Source: Phascolomyces articulosus
Lineage: Eukaryota > Mucoromycota > Mucoromycetes > Mucorales > Lichtheimiaceae
Reading direction: 5' to 3'
Length of the DNA: 64,000 nucleotides
Assembly: GCA_025677815.1 (NCBI GenBank)
Contig: JAIXMP010000041.1
Location: forward strand, 62,001 to 126,000
Shown here: in pieces, positions 11,946-22,914 of the stretch
How the letters are laid out: every line of letters begins with the position of its first letter
How positions within the stretch are numbered: position 1 is the stretch's first letter
Translations under genes and position numbers: made by a program
The notes under the pieces: model-generated
Seen by the model: only the letters and a program-made list of their open reading frames with translations
Database searches by the model: none
Told to the model about the DNA's origin: nothing

Positions 11946-12722
11946 ATAATTGTTAGCTACTACGCACAGATGCTTTTTTTTTTTGAAAATGAAATTTGAC
12001 ATTTTAGTAGTACCAAATAAAAACAATAATAGTAATAAGAATGAAACAGAAAAAAATTGGTATCATAAAAAAAATGGGGGGTAAGGCAGTCGTAATAAAA
12101 AAAAATTATAATATAACCTATAATATATATATACATATATTATAGAATGAGTTTTTGATGCGTGTAATATAAAAGAAAAAAGAAATAGTGCACAAAAAAA
12201 AGAGGAAAAATGAGAAAAAAAATTACAATGAATGACTTGGTAAATAGGTGAGTATAGATAGACTAGGGTACAAAACTTGGATAGAAGGGTGGGATGATTA
12301 TAGAGAGAGGGGGGGGAGGGAAAACATTACAAGTGTGTTAGGGAAGAAAAAAAACGAAAAAAAGGAAGGAGCATATCATAACAATAAGTAGTAATAGTTG
12401 CAATTGTGTAGTAATAATAATAGTATTGAAAATGTACTAATTAGTAATACGAGTATGTGTGTGTTAAATGCGTAATGAGGTTGATTTTTTTTTTGTATCT
12501 TGATTGATTGTGCGTGTGTAGATTTTTTTTTTGGGATTGATTTTGGAAATTTTTGTTTTTAAGGAAAAGATGAAAGTAATAAAAAAAAGTAATAATAATA
12601 GTATAATAATATATAATATAATAGTAAAGCAAAAATGGTGCGTTGTAAAGGGGGGGGGTAAAAAAGAGATATAATTATAATAAAAAAAATAAGAATAATA
12701 AAATAATAAGAATAATAATTAT
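11946..12722. other. 3' flank of the NDT80-type gene, low complexity
   Basis: A-rich DNA with many AATAAT runs and poly-A tracts, a GGGGGG run near 12310 and T runs near 12485. It lies downstream of the minus-strand gene and is probably its 3' UTR and terminator region. No other gene is seen. Confidence 0.5.
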
Positions 12723-15267
12723 CTATGAAGTAGCTTGTTGATTACAAATATTGGTAACAGCATTATACTTGCGTGCACCTACATAAGGTGTAGTAGGTGT
12801 AGTAGGTGAAAATGCACTTGTTTGAGATGCATTAGAAGAAAGTGTAGGTGTTCCTCCTTGTTGTTGAGCAGCAGCCGCAGCAGCAAAATAAGAAGGTTGT
12901 TGTTGATGATGTGGGTGAGGGGATTGTTGAGGTACAGATCCAGTTGAATTCATACGTGAACGTTGACCATTCCAATCCATACCAGCAGCCGCTGCAGCAG
13001 CAGCTGTAGGATCCATGGTGGGTACATATCCATTACCAGGTGTTGGAGGATGTGATAATTTAGATTGTTCATCATGCATCGAAGGAGATGGGGCATGTGT
13101 TGTAGGTGGTGGTGGAGCGGCTGAAGTAGGTTGTTGTTGTGGAGGAGGTGGAGCAGCAAAATCATTTCCATTATACATCTGTGGTGTTGGTGATTGTGGT
13201 GATCCTTGAGACATCATATATGCAGGTTGTTGTTGTTGTGGATGCGATGTAGGTGGAGGAGGATGTGCATGATGTTGCTGATGATGAGGATGATGATGAG
13301 GTGGTGGAGGTTGATGGTGATGAGGATGATGATGACCATTACCATGATAACCTGTTGGAGGAGGTCCTGCTGAAGAGCTAGTAGGTGTAGGAGGTGGTGG
13401 TGGATGACCCATCATCATCGTAGGTGGTACTGAACCAAAATGAGCTGCTGCTGCTGGATGATAATAAGGATAAGAAGGAGATCCATATTCATTAGGCATC
13501 ATATTGGATGGCGTATAAGGTGGTCTTGGAAATGCACCATGTTCAGCCGCCGAAGGTGGAGGTGGAGGTGGATGATGAGGATGGTGAGGATGATGAGGTG
13601 ATTGTGCAGGTGGTGGTGGAGGTGGAGGTGCTGTACCAGTAGCAGCTGCGGCGGCGGCGGCAGCAGCAGCGGCAGCAGCAGCAGCATTGGCACCCATCAT
13701 ACCTGAACGTTCTTGACTATCCGTATAATGGCCTGGACTACGACCTCGAACTACTAAAGGAGCCGATTGACATGAAGCAATCTTAATAGCTTCCCCTTGA
13801 TCCGTTTCCGCATAAAGATCCGTCACACATACATAATATTGTTGAGCTGCTCTTCTCTTCCCATTGTTAGCTGTAGCGGTCTTGAATTGAATACGTTCAA
13901 AAGTAACAATATTTTGATTTGTTCCAACCGAACTCATACTAAGATTTCCACCAGGAGTAATAGGTTTTGGTTGTGGAGTCATCTGAGGACCCTTGTCACG
14001 TTTAGGTGTATGTTGAACCAACTCGATCCGTTTATCACTATTGGAAACACGTGCAGAAATGCCCAACAAGAATCGTCTAACAGGATAAAACATACCATCT
14101 TCTGCGCGAACCAGACAAGGTGGTTCATGATCTGTATAATAATGATTGATACCATGAATTGAAAATGCACTACTGACTTGGAAATAGTTACGACGATAAC
14201 AAGTCCAGTCATTATCCGCAAGGAAAAATCCTCTATCCATCTTTGATTGGATTCGAAGTGTTAATCTAGTATATATCATTTATCGTCAGCCATTCATGAT
14301 CTTCTTCATAGTGGTAAAATAGATAATATCGGAAAGAATAGGAAAGGAGAATAAAAAAAACTTACAATGTTGTTCTGTCAAGAGCAAATAAATTATCAAA
14401 AGGTTTTGTTGAACTGAAAAAAGGACCTGTTTCAGGTGGGAATAAGGAATCACTTCGACCTCTTTTTCTTGGTACACCTGGTGGCATGCTATACGCAGCA
14501 GCATTATGGAATGGAGGGGTTGTAGCATAAGGACCATTGGAAGGAGGAGGTGGAGGAGGACCTCTTGTGGGAGATACTGGTTCAGTTGTTGCGGGGCTGG
14601 GGCGCGGAGGAGGAACACTAAAAGTAAAAAAAAAAAATAACAATTGACCAAAAACAACCATCAGTTTTTTTTATATAAAACACATATTCCATCCATTCAA
14701 TCCATACTTCCAATCCATATCAATATATTAATAAAATAATATTAAATTGAGAATTGGATGTGAAAATATAAAATAAAAAAATCATAATAATATATTACCC
14801 AGGTAATCGAGAGTCAATCGGCGCCTCTGGCTTTGCTGAATATCCAGCGCTATTTGCTGAGGTATATGAAGGATGTTGCTGGTGTCTAAAAAAAAAAGGT
14901 TCAAAAATGAGTGATGATAACCAAATATGGGATGAATCAACAAAAAAAAAAAAACTTGTTGCCCGACAAGAAAAATCATCATCAAACCACATTCTCGTTT
15001 TCTTTTTCATATGATGAAAAATTGTAATAATTTCTCTTTTTTTTTCACAAAGCCCAAAAGATCATTCTATTACTACTACTGCTGCTACTACTATTACTAC
15101 AACTATTATATGATTACTTACATGGGAGGATGCATTGGAGCACTTTGTGAAAAAGAAGGTGGTGGATAAGCTGAATGATCCATTGGTGGATAATGTGATT
15201 CGGGTACAGACGGACTAGGAAGATTTTGCGGCATTTGCCATTCCTTTGAATCGTGAACCGAGTTCAT
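12723..15267 (-). CDS. NDT80/PhoG-type (p53-like fold) transcription factor
   Basis: Predicted sequence-specific nuclear transcription factor. Four exons keep frame: 15267-15122, 14885-14799, 14617-14366 and 14265-12723, giving about 675 aa. The DNA-binding domain (about residues 150-342) opens with LDRTTLLTLRIQSKMDRGFF, continues LADNDWTCYRRNYFQVSSAF and ends near APLVVRGRSPGHY. This is the NDT80 family signature, closest in feel to the Vib-1/XprG branch that acts in starvation, protease secretion and incompatibility responses. The N-terminus is Pro/Ser-rich. The C-terminal 330 residues are low complexity: an Ala run near 13635-13690, and Pro, His and Gln runs. The ATG at 15267 is chosen because it opens the first frame joined by a good GTAAGT donor. 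It is divergent from the F-box gene at 17.9 kb. The family call is firm; the sub-branch is inference. Confidence 0.88.
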
Positions 15268-17904
15268 CTTTGTTGTTGTTATATATTATGTTGTATTTAT
15301 GTAAACGCGTCTTATTTTTTTCAAAAAAAATTGATTTCTCCTTTCTTTTGACTTTATATATACTATATTATATATTATATATAAAATAGAATCAAATTAT
15401 GAAAATTGATTATAAAATAAAAGAAATAATCAAAAAAGAAAGAAAGAAAAAAGAAGTAAAAAGAAGAATAAAAAAAATAAAATAAAATAAAATAATAAAA
15501 AAAAAAGGTTGGGAAAAATAGAATTATAATCTTAGAAAAAAAAAAGAGTGTTTAAGTAATAATTATTGGGTCGGGGAAAATAAAAATAAGGTTGAGGAAC
15601 AGCGTTATAAGTTACCATCTTACCACTACTACTACTGCTGTATATTATTACTTTGAGATGAGTATATATATAAGTCACTATAATAATAATAAAAAGTAGC
15701 GGGTGTTTTATTCTTCATTCCCATTTTTGTATGTCAAATTATATGATAAAAAAAACAACAGGTTATGGGATCGGCGTGTGCAGTGGAACCTTGTGTGATC
15801 TTTATTATTTTGTTACAAAAAAGATTCTTGGTGTCAGCTTATATTTGTCAAAAAAAACATTCACTTTTTTGTTTATTATTACTATTATAATTAAATTGTT
15901 TCACAAATTGAATAAGCATCATTCTTGGGGGAATATCATCCATATAGATTAGAACTTCTTTTTTATTCTTCTTATTCATAGACCATAAACTATCATATAT
16001 ATATATACATATAAAAGAAAAACTGTCATGCAACTTGCTTTGTTAAACAACATATTTTTGTTGATCATTTTATGATCATCTTCTGCCAAAACAGTTAGTA
16101 TGACATTAAAGTATAATAATAATAATAAAAAAGAAGGATCGTGCACACACACAAGTTTGTATGTTGTACATGCATTACATCGAAATGCTGCTTGCATTAT
16201 CAATTATAATAATAAAATTTCTTCCTTTTTTTTTATGTGGTGTGTGCGTCGATGATCATCACCATCACCATCATTGTTATTATTTTGATTTATTACTTTA
16301 CTATTATACTTCTTTATATCGAAATTCTTATTTTTCCCGCTTTTTTTTTTTATGAATCATAATTTTGGATTTCATTATTTTAATCCTATGATAATTTTTT
16401 TTCACTTTCAAATCTTCTGGGAAGATCCAATAATTTGGGGGGGGGACATTCAAATTTTTCTTCTTATAATACACTCTAATACAAATGCTCTCTCTATAAT
16501 AAATGTGTCACCGAGTCAGCGGCCTAAAAGTCTGGTTTTTCCGCGCCCCACATGATAAGTATAATATATATATTATAATAAACCATATTATAAAAATAAA
16601 GAGCGCAACAATCAGTATAAATAAACTTCATATGGTAGATGGACTTTTTTGGATGGTTACCCTGGTTATAATAGAAAGCCGATCAAAATACTTTCAATAA
16701 TACAATGCGTTACCCTCGTACGAGAGTAACCTATAACAAAAAGTAAAAAAAAATATAAAATGTATATATAATGATTTTTTTAACTCTTGTATTTATTGAA
16801 CCATTTGTGTTGCTATGCAATGCGCACGGACTGTACATTCCATTGGAATACAAAAAGAAACAGTAATAGTAGTAAGAATGATCGTTTTGAATAACAAATA
16901 TCATCATCATGACAAAAGATGATGAGAATAAGAAATGATGATTTATTGTTGATGATGATGATGATATAAGAAATAAAGTTTTTCCGTTTTCCTTTTCGTT
17001 CCAATCCGAATAAAATATCATAATAATAAGCTTTTTTTTTTCCAATGGATTAAATAAATATCTCATACTATGTACGGATAATTATCACAAGTAAAATAAT
17101 AAAAATAAAAATTCTTAATTGATAATCATAATTATTTTTATTATTATATTAGATGAGTATGATTATAAAACACCTATTACATTATTATATGCTGCTGCTG
17201 ATGATGATGATCAAGTTAGAAAGAAGAAGGTAAAATACCTTATTTGTTTTAATGGATTTTTGTGCCACTTTAATTTTTTATACTTTTTAGTAACGGAATC
17301 ATAATTTTCCCTGGTTATTTGATTTTCTTGGGCCCCCTTTTTTCTCTTTTTTTTTTTGTATCCGCGCCTATTATTTGACGCGCACAGGGCAACGTTTTTT
17401 TCAGGTTCACAAAGATTGTACAAGAAACGTTTTTTTTTTGTAGAACGATATTTTGTATCTATTATTATTTGAAAACAAGAACCGAACTGAAACATTGCAG
17501 CACAGACCATCCCCCTTCTCTCATCAAAAACGAATATCATCATATATGACCATGGATGAAAAACCCCATTAACAATAATGAAATATTAACCTTTTAGTAT
17601 TACGTTACAAAACTATATAAATATATTATAAACCTGTTTTTATGCTTTTCCAGACTCTTCTGTTCTACCAAATATTTAATAATAATCTTAGTATACTACT
17701 TTTTATATATCTAAAAAAAAAAGTCATACAAAAGAGGAGAGATAAAAAAATAATAAAATAGGCGTTGGCATAGAGATTGTGATACCCTACATCTAATGCT
17801 TATTTTTGATTTTGATTTTTGATTTTTATTATGCATAAAAAGTCGTGTATAACATCTCTCTTTTCTTCTTTCTTTTTATTTTTTATTCTTCATTTCTATT
17901 AAAC
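15268..17904. promoter_or_regulatory. Divergent intergenic region between the NDT80-type and F-box genes
   Basis: This 2.6-kb region is upstream of both genes. Near 15355-15385 it has a TATATATACTATATTATATA stretch about 100 bp before the minus-strand ATG, and near 17610 AACTATATAAATATAT before the plus-strand ATG; either could serve as a TATA element. Long A/T runs are frequent. No coding sequence is supported, and no specific operator can be assigned. Confidence 0.35.
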
Positions 17905-19995
17905 ATGGATTTGATGAGATTACCTTTTGATATTTCTTGTCTCATTTTTTCTCAACTCAATCAAAAAGATATTATTCAATGTATGCATGTTTCTCGTCAA
18001 TGGTTAAATCATGTTCCATCGTACAGTCATAAACTGTTTCAACAAATAGCCATCTCACTTGATGAATCCGAAAATCCAAATGAATACTTGTTAAGTTTCT
18101 TAGGACCTCATATTACTCGTTTACTCCTAGCAGAAGAAGGCATTCGTGTTCATGACGTTCTTAAGAGATTTCGCGTTTATAATATTACTTCTCTTGGTAA
18201 GAAAAATTATTATAGTTTGTATCTAACAATACGCAGCAACAAGATGATTGATACTTTTATATTGTGGGTATGGGGTGGTGGGGGTGAGGTGGTTTTTATT
18301 CATATAGAAATTCTTCATTATAATCCATTGGATGATTATTATGACGACGACGGATCTCGAGTCATCCCATACGACCCTGATGAAATACAAACAACGGTTT
18401 CTCCTTTATTGATCGAATTACGCGACCACTATAAACATTTGACACATCTCAAACTTATTCATTATTCAGGTTATGTCATCACTTTATTCGATATCATGGA
18501 AAGTTGTCCTGAATTAACCCATTTAACGTTATCGACGCGTCAATCGGGAGAAGATAGCATAGACTCATGCTCTATGGATGGTGATGAACAAGAACCAACA
18601 TATTTTAATGATAGAGATATGGATGGCGATGGTAATGGGATAACACGTTATGGTTCCATCACTCACTTGAAACAACAAATGAAGCGATATGGCACGAGAA
18701 CATATCCTCATCTCATCTATCTTCATATTGATCATGGGTTTGATTTTGACTTGGCCGTGTTACCTTTTGTTCGAAAATGCCCAGCACTTGCCCATATTCG
18801 TTTTTCGATCTTTGATGAGGATGGATTTAATTTTGTCAAAGGAGAAGATGCAGCGACGCACATGGGACGTTTATTAGATGTTGCTCCTAATTTATACAGT
18901 TTTACATTATCTAATCTATTACGAGATTCTACATTACCCACGGAACTTTTGACACATTCAACCATGGTGGATTATGATGCTGCTCCGCCTTCACGAACAA
19001 TCACAACAACAGAAGAACATGAAGAAGAAGAAGAAGAAGAAGAAGGAGGAGGAGGAGGAGGAGGAGGAGGAGGAGGAAATCTACATGCCTTTGTACTTGA
19101 TCAAGATGGAGCTCGTGTCGATGGTCCCTTATCCGTTTTATTCAAAAAATCTTCACAAACACTGACGGTATTAGATATCAAACTTGACATGTTTGATTTT
19201 TATCGTATATCCAATGACAATGTCCCATTAAGCAACGTGTATTTTCCTTGCCTTTCTATTTTAAGATTGGCGTGCCTGGATCTTGATCCAGATTGGATCG
19301 CCGGTTTGTTACGTCAATGTCCTGTGCTAGAAGAGATCATGTTGTGGGAAATACCGGATCATGTCACACAAGCGATGGTAGATGCACCTTGTCTTGCAGC
19401 GGGTAGTAATTATTGTCGTCTTCGACGATTTCATCTGACAATCTATTTGAGTGGGATTACAGCCGACCGTCCGGAACATCCCTTGGATTTAACAAGATGG
19501 ATCACTTCAGCACCTCGATTAGAATACGTCGTATTATGGAATACTTACCCTACCAATCATATGTTGTATTGTATTAGTCAAATACCTTCATTAAAGAAAT
19601 TCGGTACAAATCATCGAGGGTTCCAAGATTCTTTGGTGACGACTCAAGGTTTATTGGCCTTTGCTACTGGATTAAGTAGTTCAAGTATCATGAAAAAACA
19701 GGCCGTATCTCAGTTGCAAGAATTGCGATTGGAAGCATTTAAACCCTTGACCGATAGTGTGATGAAGGCGTTGGCAGGAATAGATCGTTTAAAAGATTTG
19801 CATATTTGTCGCTGTCCCTTTATTACCGATGAAGGAATCAAATTGTTCTTGGATAATAAAAAACCCGGTTCCTTGGAGAAACTTTCTTTGTCTTATTGCA
19901 GAAGAGTCACAAACTCAGGGATTGATTATGCTATTTCTATCCTTGGTGCTTCTAAAGTATCTTTTATTCATCGATGGCATCCAACAAATACATAG
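17905..19995 (+). CDS. F-box/LRR protein
   Basis: Probable substrate-binding subunit of an SCF ubiquitin ligase. The F-box lies at residues 4-40 (LPFDISCLIFSQLNQKDIIQ, CMHVSRQWLNHV). Leucine-rich repeats follow, clearest at the C-terminus: LQELRLEAFKPLTDSVMKAL, LKDLHICRCPFITDEGIKLF and LEKLSLSYCRRVTNSGIDYA, the cysteine-containing LRR type. The ATG at 17905 is preferred over the in-frame one at 17845 because the F-box begins immediately after it. An intron, 18197-18307 (GTAAGA..CATATAG), is 111 bp long and has no stop, so the unspliced frame stays open; removing it gives about 659 aa and a smooth LEILHYNP joint. A Glu then Gly homopolymer (about 19018-19077) interrupts the LRR region. Confidence 0.85.
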   Translation: MDLMRLPFDISCLIFSQLNQKDIIQCMHVSRQWLNHVPSYSHKLFQQIAISLDESENPNEYLLSFLGPHITRLLLAEEGIRVHDVLKRFRVYNITSLGKKNYYSLYLTIRSNKMIDTFILWVWGGGGEVVFIHIEILHYNPLDDYYDDDGSRVIPYDPDEIQTTVSPLLIELRDHYKHLTHLKLIHYSGYVITLFDIMESCPELTHLTLSTRQSGEDSIDSCSMDGDEQEPTYFNDRDMDGDGNGITRYGSITHLKQQMKRYGTRTYPHLIYLHIDHGFDFDLAVLPFVRKCPALAHIRFSIFDEDGFNFVKGEDAATHMGRLLDVAPNLYSFTLSNLLRDSTLPTELLTHSTMVDYDAAPPSRTITTTEEHEEEEEEEEGGGGGGGGGGGNLHAFVLDQDGARVDGPLSVLFKKSSQTLTVLDIKLDMFDFYRISNDNVPLSNVYFPCLSILRLACLDLDPDWIAGLLRQCPVLEEIMLWEIPDHVTQAMVDAPCLAAGSNYCRLRRFHLTIYLSGITADRPEHPLDLTRWITSAPRLEYVVLWNTYPTNHMLYCISQIPSLKKFGTNHRGFQDSLVTTQGLLAFATGLSSSSIMKKQAVSQLQELRLEAFKPLTDSVMKALAGIDRLKDLHICRCPFITDEGIKLFLDNKKPGSLEKLSLSYCRRVTNSGIDYAISILGASKVSFIHRWHPTNT

Positions 19996-20219
19996 ATTCT
20001 CTCGTTATATTTATCACCTTTTTTTTTTACCCACACTTGTAATATCCCCGATAATTCGCTGCTATATCCTTTATCACGATCATGTATTAAATCATATACA
20101 AACATTCCTTTCATTCCTCAACAAAAATTAAATAAAGCAAAAGTTTCTTTACATTAAATGACCTGGACCGTTGATCTACGCTGTTTATTATTATTCTGAT
20201 GGATCCATCCATCAAAGTA

Positions 20220-20715
20220 CAGTCAACCCCCCGCTTGTTCCACCCCCCGGTTGTGTGCAGATTTTACGTTTATTAATGCAACTTTTTTTTTCTGGAATTG
20301 TCACTAAGAAAAACTGCAACTTGCAACTGCAACACTGATTTGATCAAATTTCCGTTTATCGGGGTAAAATATAGCCTCGAAATGGGCAGCAAAAATCAGT
20401 ACAAGATCCTTATCTCATTTATTGAGGTATAGTATATCTTCAAGCTAAATCTTAGATCTATGAAGCTCTAACTATAGAAAAACACATCGTTTTTTATATG
20501 ATTTTTGGTTTTTTTTAGATCACCATTATTATTTACTATTATCTTTCAGTCTTTTGCCTTAATGTAGTAATTTAATATGGGTATTCCTTGTACGCTTTCA
20601 ATCAAGATAATATCGATAATCATTACTGTATAGTCATACTCCCGAATGTTGCAAAACCTTACTTAATACAGCGAATATCGTAAAATTGTCAAAGTGCAAA
20701 AAGCGAGAGTTGAAT
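20220..20715 (+). mobile_element. Non-autonomous pogo/Tc1-like element, copy E1
   Basis: It begins TA-CAGTCAACCCCCCGCTT and ends about 500 bp later with TGTCAAAGTGCAAAAAGCG then AGAGTTGAATG, a degenerate inverted match to the start. Most of its length reappears inverted at 46.94-47.41 kb, including ACTGCAACACTGATTTGATC and ATTGAGGTATA. Its last 85 bp also reappear at 24.82-24.89 kb. There is no ORF. The TA target and the CAGTCAAC terminus suggest a Tc1/mariner-pogo relative; no transposase is present to confirm this. Confidence 0.6.
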
Positions 20716-21225
20716 GCTCCAACAGATGTATCTAGTCTCCTTTCTATCTAGACGCCTCATCATTCTTTTTTTTTGTATATGTCTCTCTTTTTCACATATT
20801 TTATCATTATTTTTCTTTTTGTACAGCATTTTCAATCTTTTCCAATTGTAAATCTACCTATTACGTCTATATTTTTTCTTTCAAATTACGTAGAAGAATG
20901 AGTAAGTTACAACAGTTCCACTACTACCAAGGCTTCTTATTTTTGTTGTATACAAATGGCCACTCTTCCATTTTACAAATGTAAATAAACCAGTCCATCA
21001 TTTTATTCCTTATCATTGTTTATTATACTTTTTAAGTTATGAAATATGTATCAACATCATATGGGATGGCATCAAAGTTAATAAATCATTGCCACCGTTT
21101 ATGGTAAGTGACAGAGAAAAAGAAAAATAGAGAGCAATTACCTGAATCTTTCTGAAAATTCATCAGTCCGGTAGAAAGTATATCGGTTCTATACCAATAA
21201 TCATGTTGTCTGGTATAATTCACGC

Positions 21226-21227
<2 letters not shown>

Positions 21228-21260
<33 letters not shown>
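21228..21260. repeat. (CAT)11 microsatellite
   Basis: Eleven uninterrupted CAT units. It sits exactly at the left edge of the first HET duplication copy, which begins right after it. Confidence 0.95.
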
Positions 21261-21642
21261 TGTCCATAAAAAATTTTATCCTTATCTGAATAAACCAGTC
21301 GCCATCGTAAAATCAAACGCTTCTAATAATGCATAATTACTTAAAGAAGCAAAGCGCCACCGGGGAAGGATCATTGTCTATCTCAAAACCTAAGCTTATA
21401 GATATTTTTTTATAAAGAAAAGAAGAAAAATATATACGCTGCGTAGTAAGTCATCACTTATTCAAGACTCTAGACAATATGAAAACCCCTTTGAACTTGT
21501 GACATAATATAGGTTTTCTGATGAAAAACACACCGATGTACAATGATATTGCATCATTTACATTTTGACAATAGCAACAACAATGTCGGATGTAATGGTC
21601 AGTTTATAACTTATGTCATTTATTATATTCCAAAGAAGTAGC

Positions 21643-21783
21643 ATGTGCGATATTGGCGTCCTCCCTTTTTTACTCGAAAAAGACATTGCAGCAAAGTTGA
21701 TTTGCATGAGAACTACCAGAAAAATATATTTGTTGTCATGTAGTAGAAAAACTTACATACTTATCTATTGTCACTGTGGGTGA
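21643..21783 (+). CDS. Small conserved ORF upstream of HET gene 1
   Basis: A 46-codon ORF beginning MCDIGVLPFLLEKDIAAKL and containing RTTRKIYLL. The same frame is open in the duplicate at 43380 (79 codons), with both synonymous and replacement changes between them, and the 50 bp just upstream are almost identical in the two copies. It could be an exon of a longer transcript or an upstream ORF. No family is recognised, and it may be chance conservation in a recent duplication. Confidence 0.25.
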   Translation: MCDIGVLPFLLEKDIAAKLICMRTTRKIYLLSCSRKTYILIYCHCG

Positions 21784-22914
21784 CACATATCATTTGAGTA
21801 TCAATGTATCGTTTTTTTACTCACATTACGCCATAATACAAAGGTCTCTTTTCATTTTTCTTTCTAATAGCTGAATGAACATATCCATTGCTTGTATCTA
21901 AAAGTCCAACATAAAATAACAAAGACTCATTATGCTCTTTATTGAACTGGTTTTGTTATTGGGTTTAAACAACCAACAGGATTATAATGGTCCATTTTCA
22001 GTGTTTTGACAACACTGCAGTTAAAAAGCATAAAAAGTCTCGAGTAGGATACCCACTAATAACATTACCTTTTGTCTGTTGCAAAACTACTACTGCACCA
22101 AATGTTTTCCATTTTATTGATCCTTCCCTTTTTCAAGTTGAAAAAACAATACAAATACCAGCACAAGCTGTTGACTTTATATTAACGTTCACAGAAGTTT
22201 ATTGAATGAATTATGATATGAACTTTTAAGAAGTATCAAATCTAGAGTGGTTATGTTTTCTTTTGGAGTTTGAGCTTAGAATATTGTTTTGTGTAATTGT
22301 GTTTCTGTATTGCACAAAGACGCGGAGCTGGGCTTTTCCTTTCTTTTATTCTAACAGTCTTTTATTACGTTCTTATCATATTGCTTCCTAGTCATTCAGT
22401 AGCAGTGGGTCAAGCATTCAACGGCATGATTAGAAGAATTCATATTATTCCAATTGATTTCTTTTCTGAATCGTCTGCATATAATAAACAAATATAACTC
22501 AATAATATTTATTTATAGGGTGCATTGATGACGATCTTTAAAGTTTTGGCTTAGCTACTTGAAATATGTCACACACGTTTTAGTGAGAAAAAGGTATATT
22601 TATAAAGCTTTGTTCTTCTTTACGTACTAAAAACACAACTTTTTCATTTTTCAGTTTCTATTTATCACTTCCTTTACAACGTATCCGTTTATATCTACAA
22701 GAACTCTACTCATTTGACGGAAAATATCTGGAAAAATTCAGCTAAGAGAGCAGGTATTAACTACCACCACCATATGTCACCGAACAGTAACTTGTACTTT
22801 TTTCATTAATACCATTCATTGCTTCTTTACCTGTAAGTTTTCAGAAAAAAATTAATTTATATTTATGATTATTTAAATTAACTTGTCAGATTTATTTATT
22901 ATACTATAGGAACA

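Noticed and set aside
13015..13209. Cys/Gly-rich plus-strand frame
   Set aside because: Reverse-strand shadow of the Pro/Gln-rich tail of the NDT80-type gene.
18974..19165. Lys/Glu-rich frame
   Set aside because: Out-of-frame reading of the GAA/GGA tract in the F-box/LRR gene.
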